A stretch of 64,000 nucleotides of DNA from Bactericera cockerelli (lineage: Eukaryota; Arthropoda; Insecta; Hemiptera; Triozidae), in assembly GCA_024516035.1 (NCBI GenBank), contig CM044962.1, positions 7,598,659 to 7,662,658 of the forward strand, read 5' to 3'. Shown piece after piece: positions 29,048-43,300 of the stretch; within the stretch, counting starts at the first letter, position 1, and each line of letters begins with the position of its first letter. The position numbers and the translations under genes are program-made. The notes under the pieces were generated by a model. It was not told the origin of the DNA and made no database searches. It saw only the letters and a program-made list of their open reading frames with translations.

Positions 29048-29516
29048 ATGCCGTATTTTTCTTTCTAACCAAAGTTAACCCAACGGGAAGAAAATGAACC
29101 AAACTGGAAGCAAGTCATTTTTCTTTTGGAAGAGGAAAAATTTCCACTTCCAAAGTTAACCAAAGTGGAAGTAGAAAATTCTTGCTTCCAGTTCTTTTAT
29201 AGGTTTTTACCAGGAATTTTTATTAGTTAGAAAGAAAAATACGACTTAACCAAAAAAAATTTCCTGGTTAGGTTTCTTCCAAATATTTCCATTTTATTCC
29301 AAGGTCATTCGTAAAAGAAAAATGCGTTTGGTTACTTTTAAAGAAAAACAATGGACTTAACCTATAAAAGAACTGGAAGCAAGAATTTTCCACTTCCACT
29401 TTGGTTAACTTTGGAAGTGGAAATTTTTCCTCTTCCAAAAGAAAAATGACTTGCTTCCAGTTTGGTTCATTTTATTCCCGTTTGGTTAACTTTGGTTAGA
29501 AAGAAAAATACGGCAT
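29048..29516. mobile_element. Foldback MITE M1, palindromic copy in the intergenic region
   Basis: Starts TGCCGTATTTTTCTTTCTAA and ends TTAGAAAGAAAAATACGGCA. Both arms carry GAAGAGGAAAAATTTCCACT or its complement. Sits between the divergent gene starts. Confidence 0.8.
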
Positions 29517-29801
29517 ATGTTGATATGTCTTTTTTCACTCACTTTCCATTCTGCACCGATTATAGGTACAACTATTTTCCAACCTGTTTAACGTTCAACA
29601 ACTTTTTCAATTGGCCTTGTTCATTTTCCACGGCTTGATTTTCCAAATTTTCAAAAGATCAACTTTATAATAATTCAAAAGATCAACTTTATAATAATTC
29701 AAAAGATCAACTTTATAATAATTATGTTCTCGAGATATTTCAATAATGCCCATGTCTCGATTATTATGGGTCTTTGTCTTTGGTTACGGATTTCTAAACA
29801 A

Positions 29802-30090
29802 TGCCGTATTTTTCTTTCTAACCAAAGTTAACCAAACGGGAATAAAATGAACCAAACTGGAAGCAAGTCATTTTTCTTTTGGAAGAGGAAAAATTTCCAC
29901 TTCCAAAGTTAACCAAAGTGGAAGTAGAAAATTCTTGCTTCCAGTTCTTTTATAGGTTAAGTCCATTGTTTATCTTTAAAAGTAACCAAACGCATTTTTC
30001 TTTCACGAATGACCTTGGAATAAAATGGAAATATTTGGAAAAAACCTAACCAGGAATTTTTCTTTAGTTAGAAAGAAAAATACGACTCAA
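29802..30090. mobile_element. Foldback MITE M1, third copy
   Basis: About 290 bp: AATGCCGTATTTTTCTTTCT ... GTTAGAAAGAAAAATACGAC. Looks like the unit element, whereas 29048-29516 is a partly inverted pair. Confidence 0.8.
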
Positions 30091-30094
30091 TTTT

Positions 30095-31190
30095 CATCCT
30101 GGAAAATTGGCAACGTTACAGTCTGAAGGGCGCATGTTCCGCGATTGTGCCGCCATCTGTAGTTCTTTTCCAACAGAAAATGGTGGATTTTCTGAGGAAA
30201 AAAATTGAAGAAATCATCAAAGAGCGAGCTGTTTCAGAGTTCTTTATCATTTAAAAAAAACCTGAGAAGGAACCGAATTCTTATCAGTTCGGTGATAGCG
30301 GTTACTTTGAAAATTACTAGTCGCTCACTTGTATCTTGGTAGGAATTTGAAACCAAAAGTAAATCTTTCAAACTTTAGAAGCCCTCAAAATCAATAGGGC
30401 TTTTATAGTTTTCGAAATGGCTGTGTTGTGTTTGAGCTCTAGAATATCAAAGGAACATCCCCTGTTGTGTGAAGTGTGATTCAATTCCTCTCGTCCTTTT
30501 AAAGTTTTCCTGATTTGTTTGCTTGGATATTGGTAAGTAAAATACCCTGCTTGTTGGAAGAATAAATGTATTTATGTTCCAAAAAAATTCTAGGTACCTG
30601 AGAAATCCTTGGCTTGTGCTATGTTTCTTCAATTGAATACACCAGTTCTCGTAAGATCACAGAGGTTAAGCAACATCCAGCGAGGTGAAGACTTTGTGAT
30701 GCTGGCATTCTGACATAACCCAGGCTGTAATGGGAAATTGGTTCTGGAGCATAAAATAGAGTACCTCCCCACAAAAATATGGGGTTTTTTTGAGGGTAGA
30801 AAACCCTTTCACAAGCTCCTTATTTGAATCATTATATGCCTGTGTTTAGAGCAGTGTGCAATTTTTATTTCCTCAAAAGAAAAAAGGATACTGTGCCAAT
30901 TTTGGAGTCATTTGGTTCAGCTGTTTTGGAGCTGCATCGATTATAAATGTATGGATGTAAATCATTTACTACCTTGGATGGAAGAAATTTTCTAAAGAGC
31001 TCTACCATTCCTGTTTTAGGTTATTCTATCAGGAAGTAAAAAGCAACCAGTACTATGGCTGGACTCAAAAAGACATTGGTACATCAGAAGTCTTGCTGGA
31101 CAGAGAATAGTAAGCTATGTCCTCAGTTGTGTTCTTGCAACACACACACACAAATCATTTTGTAATACAAGATAAATAATTTATTTTCCA
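30095..31190 (+). promoter_or_regulatory. Cp190 5' region, probable promoter and 5' UTR exon
   Basis: Contains TGTGCCGCCATCTGTAG near 30150 and a candidate non-coding exon about 31020-31109 (TTTTAG| ... AATA|GTAAGC). The 30160-30620 part is not repeat-like. Placement is inference. Confidence 0.3.
30627..30745 (+). mobile_element. 5S-rRNA-headed SINE, partial
   Basis: Contains CACCAGTTCTCGTAAGATCA and AGAGGTTAAGCAACATCCAG, the 5S-like head, then loses the rest of the body. In the RASA1-Cp190 intergenic region, near the presumed Cp190 5' UTR. Confidence 0.7.
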
Positions 31191-31191
31191 G

Positions 31192-31375
31192 GTGTTCCTA
31201 GAAACCAACAAACACCAATACCATGGCAGCAGCTCAAGAAAAACCAACCCCAACTGTGCTGAAAAAAATTAAAGTGGAAAATTGGAGCTCTTTCCTTCTT
31301 CAGAAGCTGTACCATTGTTACACTCAGAAGAAACACTGCGACTTCACACTGAAAATGGTGGATGGTGATTTGAAG
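31192..31375 (+). CDS. Cp190: Cp190 exon 1 (5' UTR and BTB start)
   Basis: The exon follows the acceptor TTTTCCAG at 31191. Coding starts at the ATG at 31223 (MAAAQEKPTPTVLKKIKVEN, WSSFLLQKLYHCYTQKKHCD, ...GDLK) and ends at 31375 before GTATTT. An upstream non-coding exon probably ends near 31109 (AATA|GTAAGC). If joined it gives a short upstream ORF starting at 31055 that stops before the main ATG. Confidence 0.85.
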
Positions 31376-34300
31376 GTATTTTTGTCTTACAAGAGATGAC
31401 GCAACTAATCATAGACCTTTGTTTTCAAAATAAAATTTAAATAGTCATTAATATAATCACAAATTGTGGAATTTGGCAGTTTTTGAGGGAAAATGTTGTG
31501 GGATGATTGCACCAGTTTATTGAACACAGAACAAATAATGTATGTATTATGAGGATCAGGGCTTCTTAAGATGAACCTTCTTCAAGGAATGAACATTGTT
31601 CAGAAAATATGATTTAAAGACTCACACAACCTTTCAGTTAAATAAAGCTGGTAAGTAGAAGTTGCAAGACTTCTGAAGCCATTTATTAAAAAAAAAAAAA
31701 CCTTTCAGTTCAACTTCTAAAATAAGACTTTAAACAAATCTGTGGTAAATTATTAAAAAAAAAAACTCATTTAATAAATCTGCCAGCCCTCTAAATTGGC
31801 TGGGATTGCTGTAACACCACAATATGTTAGGACATATGTGTATATATATTTCTCTATTTTTTTCCTTTTTATTATTTGTATTGTTTCCTTTTTTTAATTT
31901 TTATAATATTTTTTTAATAATAATAATGATAATTATAATTATAGCCCTTCCCAAAAACACTCCACTCTCATAATCTCCTAATCTTCCTTTCAATCATCAC
32001 ACAATGCAATAACCAATCAGAGTGCATTGTGTGACCGTTGAAACAGAAAGCTCAGGGATTTTGAGAGAGGAGAGTATTTCTGTAATGTGCTTTTGGTTTA
32101 ATCACAGACCTTAAATGGTGTTCTTTTACTCATCAGGTGCACCGTATTGTCATGAATGCGTGCTCCAACTATTTCCTTCAGATCAACTTAGAGAATTCTC
32201 ATACGGTGACGCTGCCTCCAGAGTTGAAGAAAGAACTCATGGAGCCCATTGTCAAGTAAGTAATTTTATGTGGTTGGTAGAAGAGATTCTCGCTAACATT
32301 AACCCAATCTTTTATGTGAAAGACTACGTCTGATATGTTGGTAGAAGAGATTCTCACATACATTAACCCAATCTTTTATGTGAAAGCTGATATGTTGGTA
32401 GAGAGATTCTCACTAACATTAACCCAATCTTTTATGTGAAAGACTACGTCTGATATGTTGGTAGAAGAGATTCTTGCTAACATTAACCCAATCTTTTATG
32501 TGAAAGACTACGTCTGATATGTTGGTAGAAGAGATTCTCACATATTTTAACCCAATCTCTTATGTGAAAGCTGATATGTTGGTAGAGAGATTCTCACTAA
32601 CATTAACCCAATCTTTTATGTGAAAGACTACGTCTGATATGTTGGTAGAAGAGATTCTTGCTAACATTAACCCAATCTTTTATGTGAAAGACTACGTCTG
32701 ATATGTTGGTAGAAGAGATTCTCACATACATTAACCCAATCTTTTATGTGAAAGCTGATATGTTGGTAGAGAGATTTACACTAACATTAACCCAATCTGT
32801 TATGTGAAAGACTACATCTGATATGTTGGTAGAAGAGAGATTCTCACTAACACTAACCTAATCTTTTATGTGAAAGACTACATCTGATATGTTGGTAGGA
32901 GAGTTCTCACATACATTAACCCAATCTTTATGTGAAAGACTACGCCTGATATGAGAAAAAAATCTGGCAAGATATCAAAACACAAATAGATGGAGTGAAT
33001 CCTCATAACCAGTGGCATAGCTAGACATTTGGGGGGGGGGGGGGGTTTGAGGGGGTTCAGAAATCTCACCTAACATATATTCCATCTTTGCTGGGGTTTC
33101 TTGGAAATTTCGGGGGGGGGGGGGGGGTTTGTCCCCAAACCCCTTCCCCTAGCTACGCCACTGCTCATAACTGATAAGACATGAAGATAATGAGCCAAAT
33201 TTTACTTTTACATTGCTTCTCTCTTTTCTCAGTTTCATCTATTCGGGTATTCTCTCGTTCAAGACCAACATCCAAAAAGACCTGGTCAGAGCATCAAAAA
33301 TTTTGAAAATTGACATCCTGACAAAACTAATTGACACAGATGATATCAGTGATAGTAAGGTAAGTTTTTTTGTTGTTGTCAAATTGTGTAGAAATTTGTG
33401 TCTTGAAGAGTGTACTGGTTCAGATAACTACAAAACATTCATGTGTGACTTTTGTCCAGAGAACTTAGAGGATAATACAGTTATTACGTGATATAAAAAA
33501 AACTGTTGACAAATAATTATGTTTGATTGAAATCTTTTATTTTTCTGTATTCCTAATACCAATTAGGTTTGATATTAGGACAACATTTTTTTATGTAAAA
33601 AAATTACTTCTTTGAAATTTTAATTTTGATTTTCTTTTTTTTTTACAAATAAAAAATACTTTTCTGTGTTCAAGTGAACATTTTAATCCTTGATTTTACA
33701 ATTTTGTTCATTATTTTTCTTTTCCAGGAATTGATATATTTGTAAATAGATATTGATAAAGGGTTGGGTGAAAGAAATTGCCATAGGCAATAACCCCGCC
33801 CTCTAGTTTGGACTTATGTATATATTCATTTATGTATTTTTCCCCTTCATATTGTTTCCATTTTTCAATTTTTATAATAATTATTTTTACTGCACATATT
33901 ATGTCTTTTTATATCAATTAAAGTAAGTAATAATAATAATAATAATAGGCACACCTCTCCTAATAAAAAATATGACAAGTTATCCTGCCATTTGGGATTT
34001 TTATCACATAATAATACGTCTTGGGCTTACTGCTGGAATAATGGGACTTTAATAGTCCTCATCAGGCAGTATAAATAAGGCAATATTATTATTATATCTT
34101 TGTAACGATGTTGATCAAAGTATTTTCTTTTGTGGTCAATGGTCCAAGGGTGTGACTCGTAATAGTCCTCATCAGGCAGTATAAATAAGGTGATGTTATT
34201 TTTATTTTCCCTCAGGCCTTCATCAACAAGACCATCCCGTTCGAAGACGCCCACATGAAGGACAGGCACTTCCTCTCCTCCTCTCTCAAGGAGTCCCCCT

Positions 34301-37300
34301 CCACACCCCCACTCAAGTCCGCCCTCAAGTCTACACCCCCATCGAGTGTGATCAAGAGCACGGGTAGCTCCCTCAGCACGCCGTGCACACCCAGCACCAG
34401 TGGTGTGGGCAAGATGGCCATGAAGAAGTAAGGAAATTGTGCACACTACTGATGTCAATAATATGCATAGAACTCTTTAGTGGAAGGTGACCACCAGGCG
34501 AGATTAATGCTTAAAGCATTTTCTACCACCTATCCCTCAGAATCTATTATGTGGTCATATACTCAATAAATTATCATGACTACGTAATAAAAAAAGGCTG
34601 TGAAAACTCATTTTTTTTTTTTTTTTTTTTTTAAAGGTGTAAAAACAGCTGGAAGTGTTTCGTGTAACACTGCCTGGCGCAATGCCGTGCGCCTAGATAC
34701 TTTTTTTAGTTGTGCCCCGAAACCGCTTTCGCATTACTTCAGAGCACTTTACCTTTACATCGATGCCATTCCGTAAACGGAAAGTTTCGGTCAGAAATTT
34801 CCGCCCCGGCCGGGATTCGAACCCGCAACCTCCAGATCGGTAACCAATGCTCTTGACCACTGAGCCACGGAGGCTGGCTTGCCTAGATACTATACATGTC
34901 GAGTTCGTACGAACAAAGTATCCATCTGGTGTGTTTTCCCATTTCTTTTCATTGAAATAATTTGAAAATAGAAATGTTTTCTATCTTCAAATCATTTTGA
35001 TTTTTATTTGTTTTATCAAGAGTTGTGTATAATTATAAGTTTTTCCTGAGAACTTATAAATTTCATTACTTTTCAGGTTACCATTCTGGAAGAAGAGAAG
35101 TACCACCCCTGGGTAAGTTTGAAAGGGATTTGTTTCTTGATTCTTTCATGTTGTCCTGGTAGCTCAGTGGAAAAGGTGGCACTCTGTGAATCCAAAGATT
35201 CCAGAGGTCGTGGGTTCGAAACCCAGCCGGGACGTGACAAGTTATCCTCCCATTTGCGATTTAGAACTCACAAAAATACGTCTTGGGCTTCCTGCTAGAA
35301 TAATGGGACTCAATTTTTTTTCTGATCGGGCAGCATTACTAAGGCGATACCGTCGAACCTGGATATAAGAGAATTGATTATAGGAGAAATTTCGATATAA
35401 GAGAACAATTTCCAGGTCCAATTTACCTCTTTATGAGGGAAAATACAGTAGAAATCGGTTATAACGAACTTCAAGGGACCGGAGAAAATTGTTCGTTATA
35501 GCCGATTGTCACTATAACCGATATATCGCTTATAGCGAACTTGTTCGCTATAAGCGATATTTATTGTCTATAAAGAACAATGTTTGTTATAAGAGATAAT
35601 ATGTACATATGTAGGTACATATGTACTTTTATCTATTTAGGGTATAAAAGCCAAATCGGCACATTTTTCGCCACCGTCAAATCGGCATATTATAGCAAAT
35701 TTTTCTTCAATCGTAAAAGATTTTCTAATAGACATTTTTTTAAAAACAAAACTTTTACTAAATAAAACACAAATGCAATTCACGATTCACGAAACACTAA
35801 AATAAAACAAGAAATGAAAAAAAATTATGTAAAAGATTTTCAGGACCTAGTAAAAAGCAATCGACAAGTTTGTGCAGGATAAAACATGTTTTCTATTTTA
35901 TTCTTCATAGCAAAAAAAAAAAATGTTTGTTATAACCGATAGGAAGTTGGTCTGGGGACTTCAAAATTTGTTCGCTATAGCCGATTTGTTCATTATAGCC
36001 GATGTTCGTTATAATCGATACATATGTTAATTTTCCATAAGACTCCAAGGGACCAAAGATTTTGTTCGTTATAGCCGATTATTCGTTATAACCGGTGTCG
36101 TTATAACCGATTTCTACTGTAACTTCTTAATAAGAGAAACCTGGGTATAAGTGAGGTAAAATAACCTCTTTATAAGAGAAACCTGGATATAATAGAAAAA
36201 TATTCGGTCCCTTGAGTTCTATTTCACCTAGAATTATTATTTTTATTTTTAATAATACTGAATATAAAATTATTATTGTTATATGACCGTGCAGTTGAAA
36301 GCAACGTTAAACCCATATGAATTTATTTAAATACAAAGTATGTACTCAACGTCATTACATTTTTTTAAAAAGAAACCTTATACATAAATTTATGACAAAA
36401 AAAACTGGGGGAGGAAATTTTGATCAAGTGGAAAGACTTCCCTCCAGAGTTTTTTTTTTTTTTTTGACGAGTGCGTGACGAAGTAGTTATATCGATATAA
36501 CCCTCCAGAGTAAAATATTAAAAAAGAGTATTATTATTTTATTTTATTATTGTTGTTTATTCCACCTGTCCCTCTATATTATTATTATTATATTATGCTT
36601 TATTAGGTAGAACAAAAAATATACTATACAGAAAAATACAATGAAATTATAAAGAAAAATTAAATAAATTGAACAAATAATAAACAAGAACAAAAAAAGA
36701 GAAAGAAGCTAAAGTCCTACCTAAAGGGCGCGGTTATTGCCTGTGGCAATCTCTTCCACCCAACCCTTACCATCAACAACCACCTCACTCACCCTTCTCA
36801 TATTTCACCTCCAGGAAACCGACCTCAGTAGCTTGATGGATAAGGCTGCGGATATGTAACCTGGAGGTCGCGGTGGTTCAAGTCCCGGTTTCAGCGTAGA
36901 TTTAGTAAAGCGAGTTTGAGTAGTTGTGATATCACGAAAGTGATTAACGCAAATATGATTCATTCACACCACTAGTCTGTACCGTAGAAGGTGTGCTCCA
37001 CAAAGAATATGACACATATGTGAGGAGATTGTCATTCAACCTTTCAACAAAATGGAACAAACCATATTCCCAAATACTATCTTGGTATAAAGCACAAGGG
37101 CAAATGTCTATAATAAGAGCAGTTGGTTTGAGAATAAGAGGAGCAAGGAGGCTCATAAGAAGCTTACCCTTACGAAGATGGAGCGGGAATGCCTCATTTT
37201 TATATATAATTATTATTTTTATTTTATGACAAAAAAAAATATTTCTGTTTTTCCCCATGAAAAAAAAAAAATGATTTATTTGTGGTGAAGCACAAGACCT

Positions 37301-37830
37301 CTTCACAATTTTGATGGTAGCGCAGCATTAAAAAAAAAAAAAAAACGCAAATATGATAACTTTAACTTTTATTTCACCTCCAGCAAGGCAGCAGACTGGT
37401 CGTCGCTGTCCTCCGCGCCCTCCTCATTCAGCGGTTCCCAATCCGGGGCGGCGGCGCGGGCCGAAGAGGAGGCGGACGTGAAGCCAAGCCGCTTCGAGCT
37501 GCCCGAAGACTCGACGTCCAACTCCTCCTACTTCTACGTGCCCAACTTTGACAACCCCTTGTCCTACGAGTCGGAGAGCATCGTGAAACCGGACGAGCGG
37601 GTGAGATGATGGATTTCATTGCTTCAGCTATTTTTTTTATTAATTTTAATAATTATTTAGTTTAGTTTAGTTTTAAGCTAGTATATGTATAATTAGTCCA
37701 TAAGATGACGTTATACACATTCGACTCCTCGTACTTCTACGTGCCCAACTTTGACAACCCCTTGTCCTACGAGTCGGAGAGCATCGTGAAGCCGGACGAA
37801 AGGGTGAGATGATGGATTTCATTGCTGTAG

Positions 37831-37861
<31 letters not shown>

Positions 37862-37946
37862 ATAGAAAGTACACAACCACCTGTATCAAAGAACATAAAA
37901 AGAACAAAAAGAAAGAAGAAAAAGAAAATGAGGAGAGAGAGAGAGA

Positions 37947-37988
<42 letters not shown>

Positions 37989-38089
37989 GAGAGGGAGAGA
38001 GAGAGAGAGGGAGAGAGAGGAGAGAGGAGAGAGAGAGAGAGGGAGAGAGAGAGAGGGAGAGAGGAGAGAGAGAGAGGAGAGAGAGAGAG

Positions 38090-38142
<53 letters not shown>

Positions 38143-40314
38143 TAGAAGGAGAGATAGAGGGAGAGGGAGAGAGAGACTTCTACGTGCCCAACTTTGACAA
38201 CCCCTTGTCCTACGAGTCGGAGAGCATCGTGAAGCCGGACGAGCGGGTGAGACGGATTTGAGCTAATATAGCCCGCGATTAGCTCAGTGGTTAAGCACTC
38301 GCTTGCCATGCGGAAGGTCCCGGGTTCGATCCCCGTGCCGACAAAAAATTGTATTATTAATTTGGTTACAATTGTTTGTATGGGATACCTACCGGTGCGC
38401 TCATGTTGACCTAGCACATAATTGGGAAGTATTGTGTCACTTTTCGCCCATCAGAGGGGAGGCACACTACAGGATGAGCAGGCCACAGACCACAAACGTC
38501 TACAGTAGCTCCTGTTTCATGGCTATGAAAGAAAAACGGCTGTGAAACACTCATCTTAATAAAAAAAAAATTGCTCCAGCTATTTTTTTTTTTCAAGAGA
38601 GAGAGAGAGAGGGAGAGAGAGAGAGAGAGAACGTAAAAATATTTATTAAAAATACTTTACAACTGGTGCCACATGGGCACTTACCTAAACGACACAGTAT
38701 ACATTTTTTCTCTCTTCTTTTTTCTTTTTCTTCTTTTTATGTTCTTTGATACAGGTGGTTGTGTACTTTCTATATTTATTCAAAATACAATTTGAGGTAA
38801 CAATATAATACATATACATAAATATATACAAATGAAATGGAATGAAAATATGAAAGTTATTATAGCCCTTTCAGCATAATGCTGGTGTTGGGCTATACAT
38901 TATCTATTATTCATCCAATGGCCCCCAGAACCAAGCCAATGCTGGTCTACTCCCTGTTTATAGTCCCCCAACCAGACTGCTGGTCTACTCAATGTTTATA
39001 GTCCCCCAGCTAGACTGCTGGTCTACTTCCTGTTTTTATTATTGTCTATAAAGTATTTATTACTGGCTATGAAGTCTGTCCCGGTAGCTCAGTGGTCAAG
39101 GCGTCTGACTGGTAATTCAGAGGTTGCGGGTTCAAAATCCTGCCTGGATAAGATAAATTATCCTCCCATTTGGGTCTTCTTGGCTTACTGCTGGAAAAAT
39201 GGGACTCATGAGTCCTAATTAGGCAGTATGGAAAAATAAATATGTTAGATTATTTTTCTACACCACACCAGTCTTTTAACTTTTTTTCGCACCACTCATG
39301 GGTTAAAGAGAGTTCTAAAAGATTTGAAGTCCTTGCCCCTAGCGAGATTCGACTGTACAATATTTATAATAATATATTAATAATAATATCGCCTTATTTA
39401 TACTGCCCGATTAGGACTATTAAAGTCCCATTATTCCAACAGTAAGCCCAAGACATATTATTATGTGGTAAAAATCCCAAAAGGGAGGATAACTTGTCAT
39501 GTCCTGGCTGGGTTTCGAACCCACGAGCTCTGGAACCTCTGGATTCTCAGAGTGCCGCCTTTACCACTGAGCTACCGGGACAGACAAATTTAGAATTAAT
39601 AATAAATAAATAAAAATGTTTTCGTCTCAGATTCTGAAGCGCGTGACGGAGTCGGTGCCCGAATCAGTGGCGGAGCGCAAGAAGATGAGGCTGACCCCGC
39701 CCCCGCTCATCAAATCAGTGGTGGAGGACGAGGCCGCCCTTCTGTCGGATGAGGAGACGCCCGCGAGTCCCGCCCCTGTCAGAACCACCACGCCCAAACC
39801 CATCCTCAAAACAGGTGACTTCTCGTTGTAAATTTTTTAAAAAGACAAATCGCTCTCGCATCACTTCAGGGAACTTTACATTTACAGCCATGCCATTCCG
39901 GAAACGGAAAAACTCGGTCAGAATTAAGTTTTTTTCTGCTCTGTACTTGAATGTTCAAGGTCCACTCATACAATAAGAGTAGCTGCTTTGATGTGCAACA
40001 GCGACCAGTGGCGGAATTATAGGCAAAAAGTAGTACAAGATATTATACAGAGTCCGCCAAAAAAAAAAGGAGCCACTCGAAATATCTAGAGAATGGATTT
40101 AAATTTTGAGAAAAAGTAATACAATTGTACCATTATATCGAGGGGGAAACCTTTTCTACTAGGTCTTGATTTTTTATCATTACCAGGGGCGGCCCCAGGA
40201 GGGGTCAACTTTGGAATCTTAAATGGAACAACCCTATTTGTTTTTTTTTTTTTTTTTATCCTGTATATTAAAGTGGTAAAGTCCTATGATTCTGCGCTAC
40301 TCACTTGTGACATG

Positions 40315-40351
<37 letters not shown>

Positions 40352-43300
40352 ATTATACTATTATCCCGAGAAGCTTAAACTTTTTTTTTTTTTTTATTTA
40401 TTTAGAAACTCTTAATTAGTTGAACATACAATATACAGACAAATAATGGTAAAAATTAAAAATATAAAAATTGACAATATTAATAATATAAACAAAAAAA
40501 TAAATAAATAAACAAAATATAATACATATGTCCTAACTAAAAGGCGGGGTTATTGCCTATGGCAATCTCTTCCACCCAACTCTTACCCAAACTCTACTGA
40601 TCATCCACTCACTTCTTCACCTAAAACTCTACTGATCATCTACTCACTTCTTCACCTAAAACTCTACTGATCGTCTACTCACTTCTTCACCTAAAACTCT
40701 ACTGATCGTCTACTCACTTCTTCACCTAAAACTCTACTGATCGTCTACTCACTTCTTCACCTAAAACTCTACTGATCATCTACTCACTTCTTCACCTAAA
40801 AACTCTACTGATCATCTACTCACTTCTTCACCTAAAACTCTACTGATCGTCTACTCACTTCTTCACCTAAAACTCTACTGATCATCTACTCACTTCTTCA
40901 CCTAAAACTCTACTGATCATCTACTCACTTCTTCACCTAAAACTCTACTGATCATCTACTCACTTCTCCCTCCCCAGACAAGCTGGATTCTGCACGCAAA
41001 AAGTCAGTCCGCTTCTCAACGCCCGCTGCTGACGAAGGCCCCGCTCACACGATGCCGAGAGAGCAGAGCGCCGCGCTCGCCACGACCGAGGAGGATCAAG
41101 GGTCCGTTCACACGACGGATGCGGACGATACGAACATGATCACGACCAAGATTATCACTATCAAGGAGGAGCTGGAGGAGCAGGTGATGGGGGTTCTTTT
41201 TTAATTTTTTCTATAAGTTAACCATGTCCGTCGAAACTAAAAAGTTCTTAAATGTTGTGGGTGATAATTTGATCCGTGCCACTGGCACTCAATGTGCCAA
41301 AGAATTCTTGCTGCAGAGAATATCCATAGGGATTCAACGCGGCAATGCAGCCTGCATTCTTGGTACTCTACCACATGTCAGTGGCATGGATCATATATAC
41401 AACCTGCAATAGATGTGATAGTGAACAGAAGTAATGGTTTGAAATATATTTAGTAATTTACTTCAATTTTTTTAGAATTACAAAAATGCAAGCCTTTGAA
41501 ATGTGGTGCTATCGTCGAATATTGAATGTACCATGGGTCGACAAAGTTACAAATCGAGAAGTATTAAGAAGAATGTGCAAAGAACAAGAAGTCATGAAAA
41601 GTATAAAATCAAGAAAATTTCAGTATTTTGGACACATGATGAGGGGAGAAAGATATGCGCTACTCCATCTTGTATTGCAGGGGAAGATATGTGGGGAAAA
41701 AAGGTAGAGAAAGACCTAGAACGCGTGGGATGGAAAATCTTAGGTTACAATGTGACAATAAAACACTCCTCAATGCAGCTAAGAGCAAGCATCAGATAGA
41801 CATGATGATTTCCAACCTCCGATAGGAGTGGAATTTAAAGAAGAAGTTAAAATACATATAAATATATCTTTAACAACCGCACACCCAATGATGTGTTGCC
41901 TGTGGGCACGGTATACTCAACACAATCTTTTTTTTTTTCTTTTTTACATAGTTTGAGGATGTTATTTTAGACTGTTGTTTTTTTTACATTCTTGCTATTC
42001 TTTAGTTTGACGAATTATTTGAATAGTGTATTTAACTGCTATGAGGCAACTTCCTTGTCAATGGTGTTTTCTTGGTTGAAAAGTTTCAAGACATCAAGGA
42101 ATCTTTGAGCGATTGTGCCTTCCGAGAAATTTCTAATATTAGAAATCGGAAGTTTCGTTTTATTAAAAGATGAGTGTTTCACAGCCTTTTTTATTTCGTA
42201 GATATGATGGATGGTTTTATTTTTACACTAAATACAATACACGTGTGGTACAAAGACACAATTAAATAGGAAACTGAAGGAGAGAAAAATACAAATAAAA
42301 AAACTAATAAAAAATAATATATAGGGGTACATGTAAAAAAACGAACACAATACTTCCGATTTCTAATATTAGAAATTTCTCGGAAGTAATTAACATGTAT
42401 AATTGTATGTATATATTAAAAATATATACAGATATCCTAAGTGAGGGGCGGGGTTATTGCCTATAGCAATCTCTTCCACCCAACCCTTTTGTCAACCTCA
42501 CCCAGCTTGTGTTTTCGTTTTCTTACCTGTTCTCATTTTTGCTGATTTCCAGAGCCCTTCGCTTGCACCTCCTCCCAGCCTGAGTGAGAACGGTAACATC
42601 CATGTCTCTCTCAACAGACCCAAGGATCTGGCCAGCATCGACCCCAACCATGCCAAAATTATCGAGGAGGTAAGATTAAAGAGGAAATTAATATAATAAT
42701 AATAATATCGCCTTATTTATACTGCCCGATTAGGACTGTTAAGTCCCATTATTCCAGCAGTGAGCCCAAGACGTATTATTATGTGGTAAAAATCCCAAAT
42801 GGGAGAATAACTTCTCATGTCCCGGCTGGGTTTCGAACCCGCGACCTCTGAGATTCACAGAGTGCCGTTTTTACCACTGAGCTACCGGGACAGACTAATA
42901 TGAACAAAATTATTTTCCATTGTGTATATGGCTGTGTTAATAGCCACATAAACAATATGTTAATAGGCACACAAACAACGTACTCTAATTAACCTCACCT
43001 AGCGGGAATAGCCAGCATCACGAGGCTTCGAATTTGAATGGTCACCCATCCAAGATCTAGCTTCTCAGGACGTTGCTTAACTTCGGTGACTGAAGTTAAG
43101 ATGCCATCGACGCGACGCTGGCAAAACAGATTAAAAAAGCTAACCCTTTTATCACGCCTCAAAAAAACTCAAAATTAAGAAAAATCTCCTCATAACTTTA
43201 ACCCTTCTTATAAATTTAACTCACGCCTCCTAATAACTTCTAAAATTAAGATTAAAAAAAGCTTCTTCTAAAATTAACCCTACCACGCCTCCATAAACTT

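Noticed and set aside
31055..31142. Short plus-strand ORF as the Cp190 N-terminus
   Set aside because: If spliced to 31192 it stops before the BTB; more likely an upstream ORF in the 5' UTR.
33008..33130. G-quadruplex regulatory element
   Set aside because: The G runs are part of a dispersed repeat (R7) whose homopolymer lengths are unreliable in assemblies.
37767..38417. 216-codon minus-strand ORF
   Set aside because: Antisense of the (GA)n tract and the exon 6 copies.
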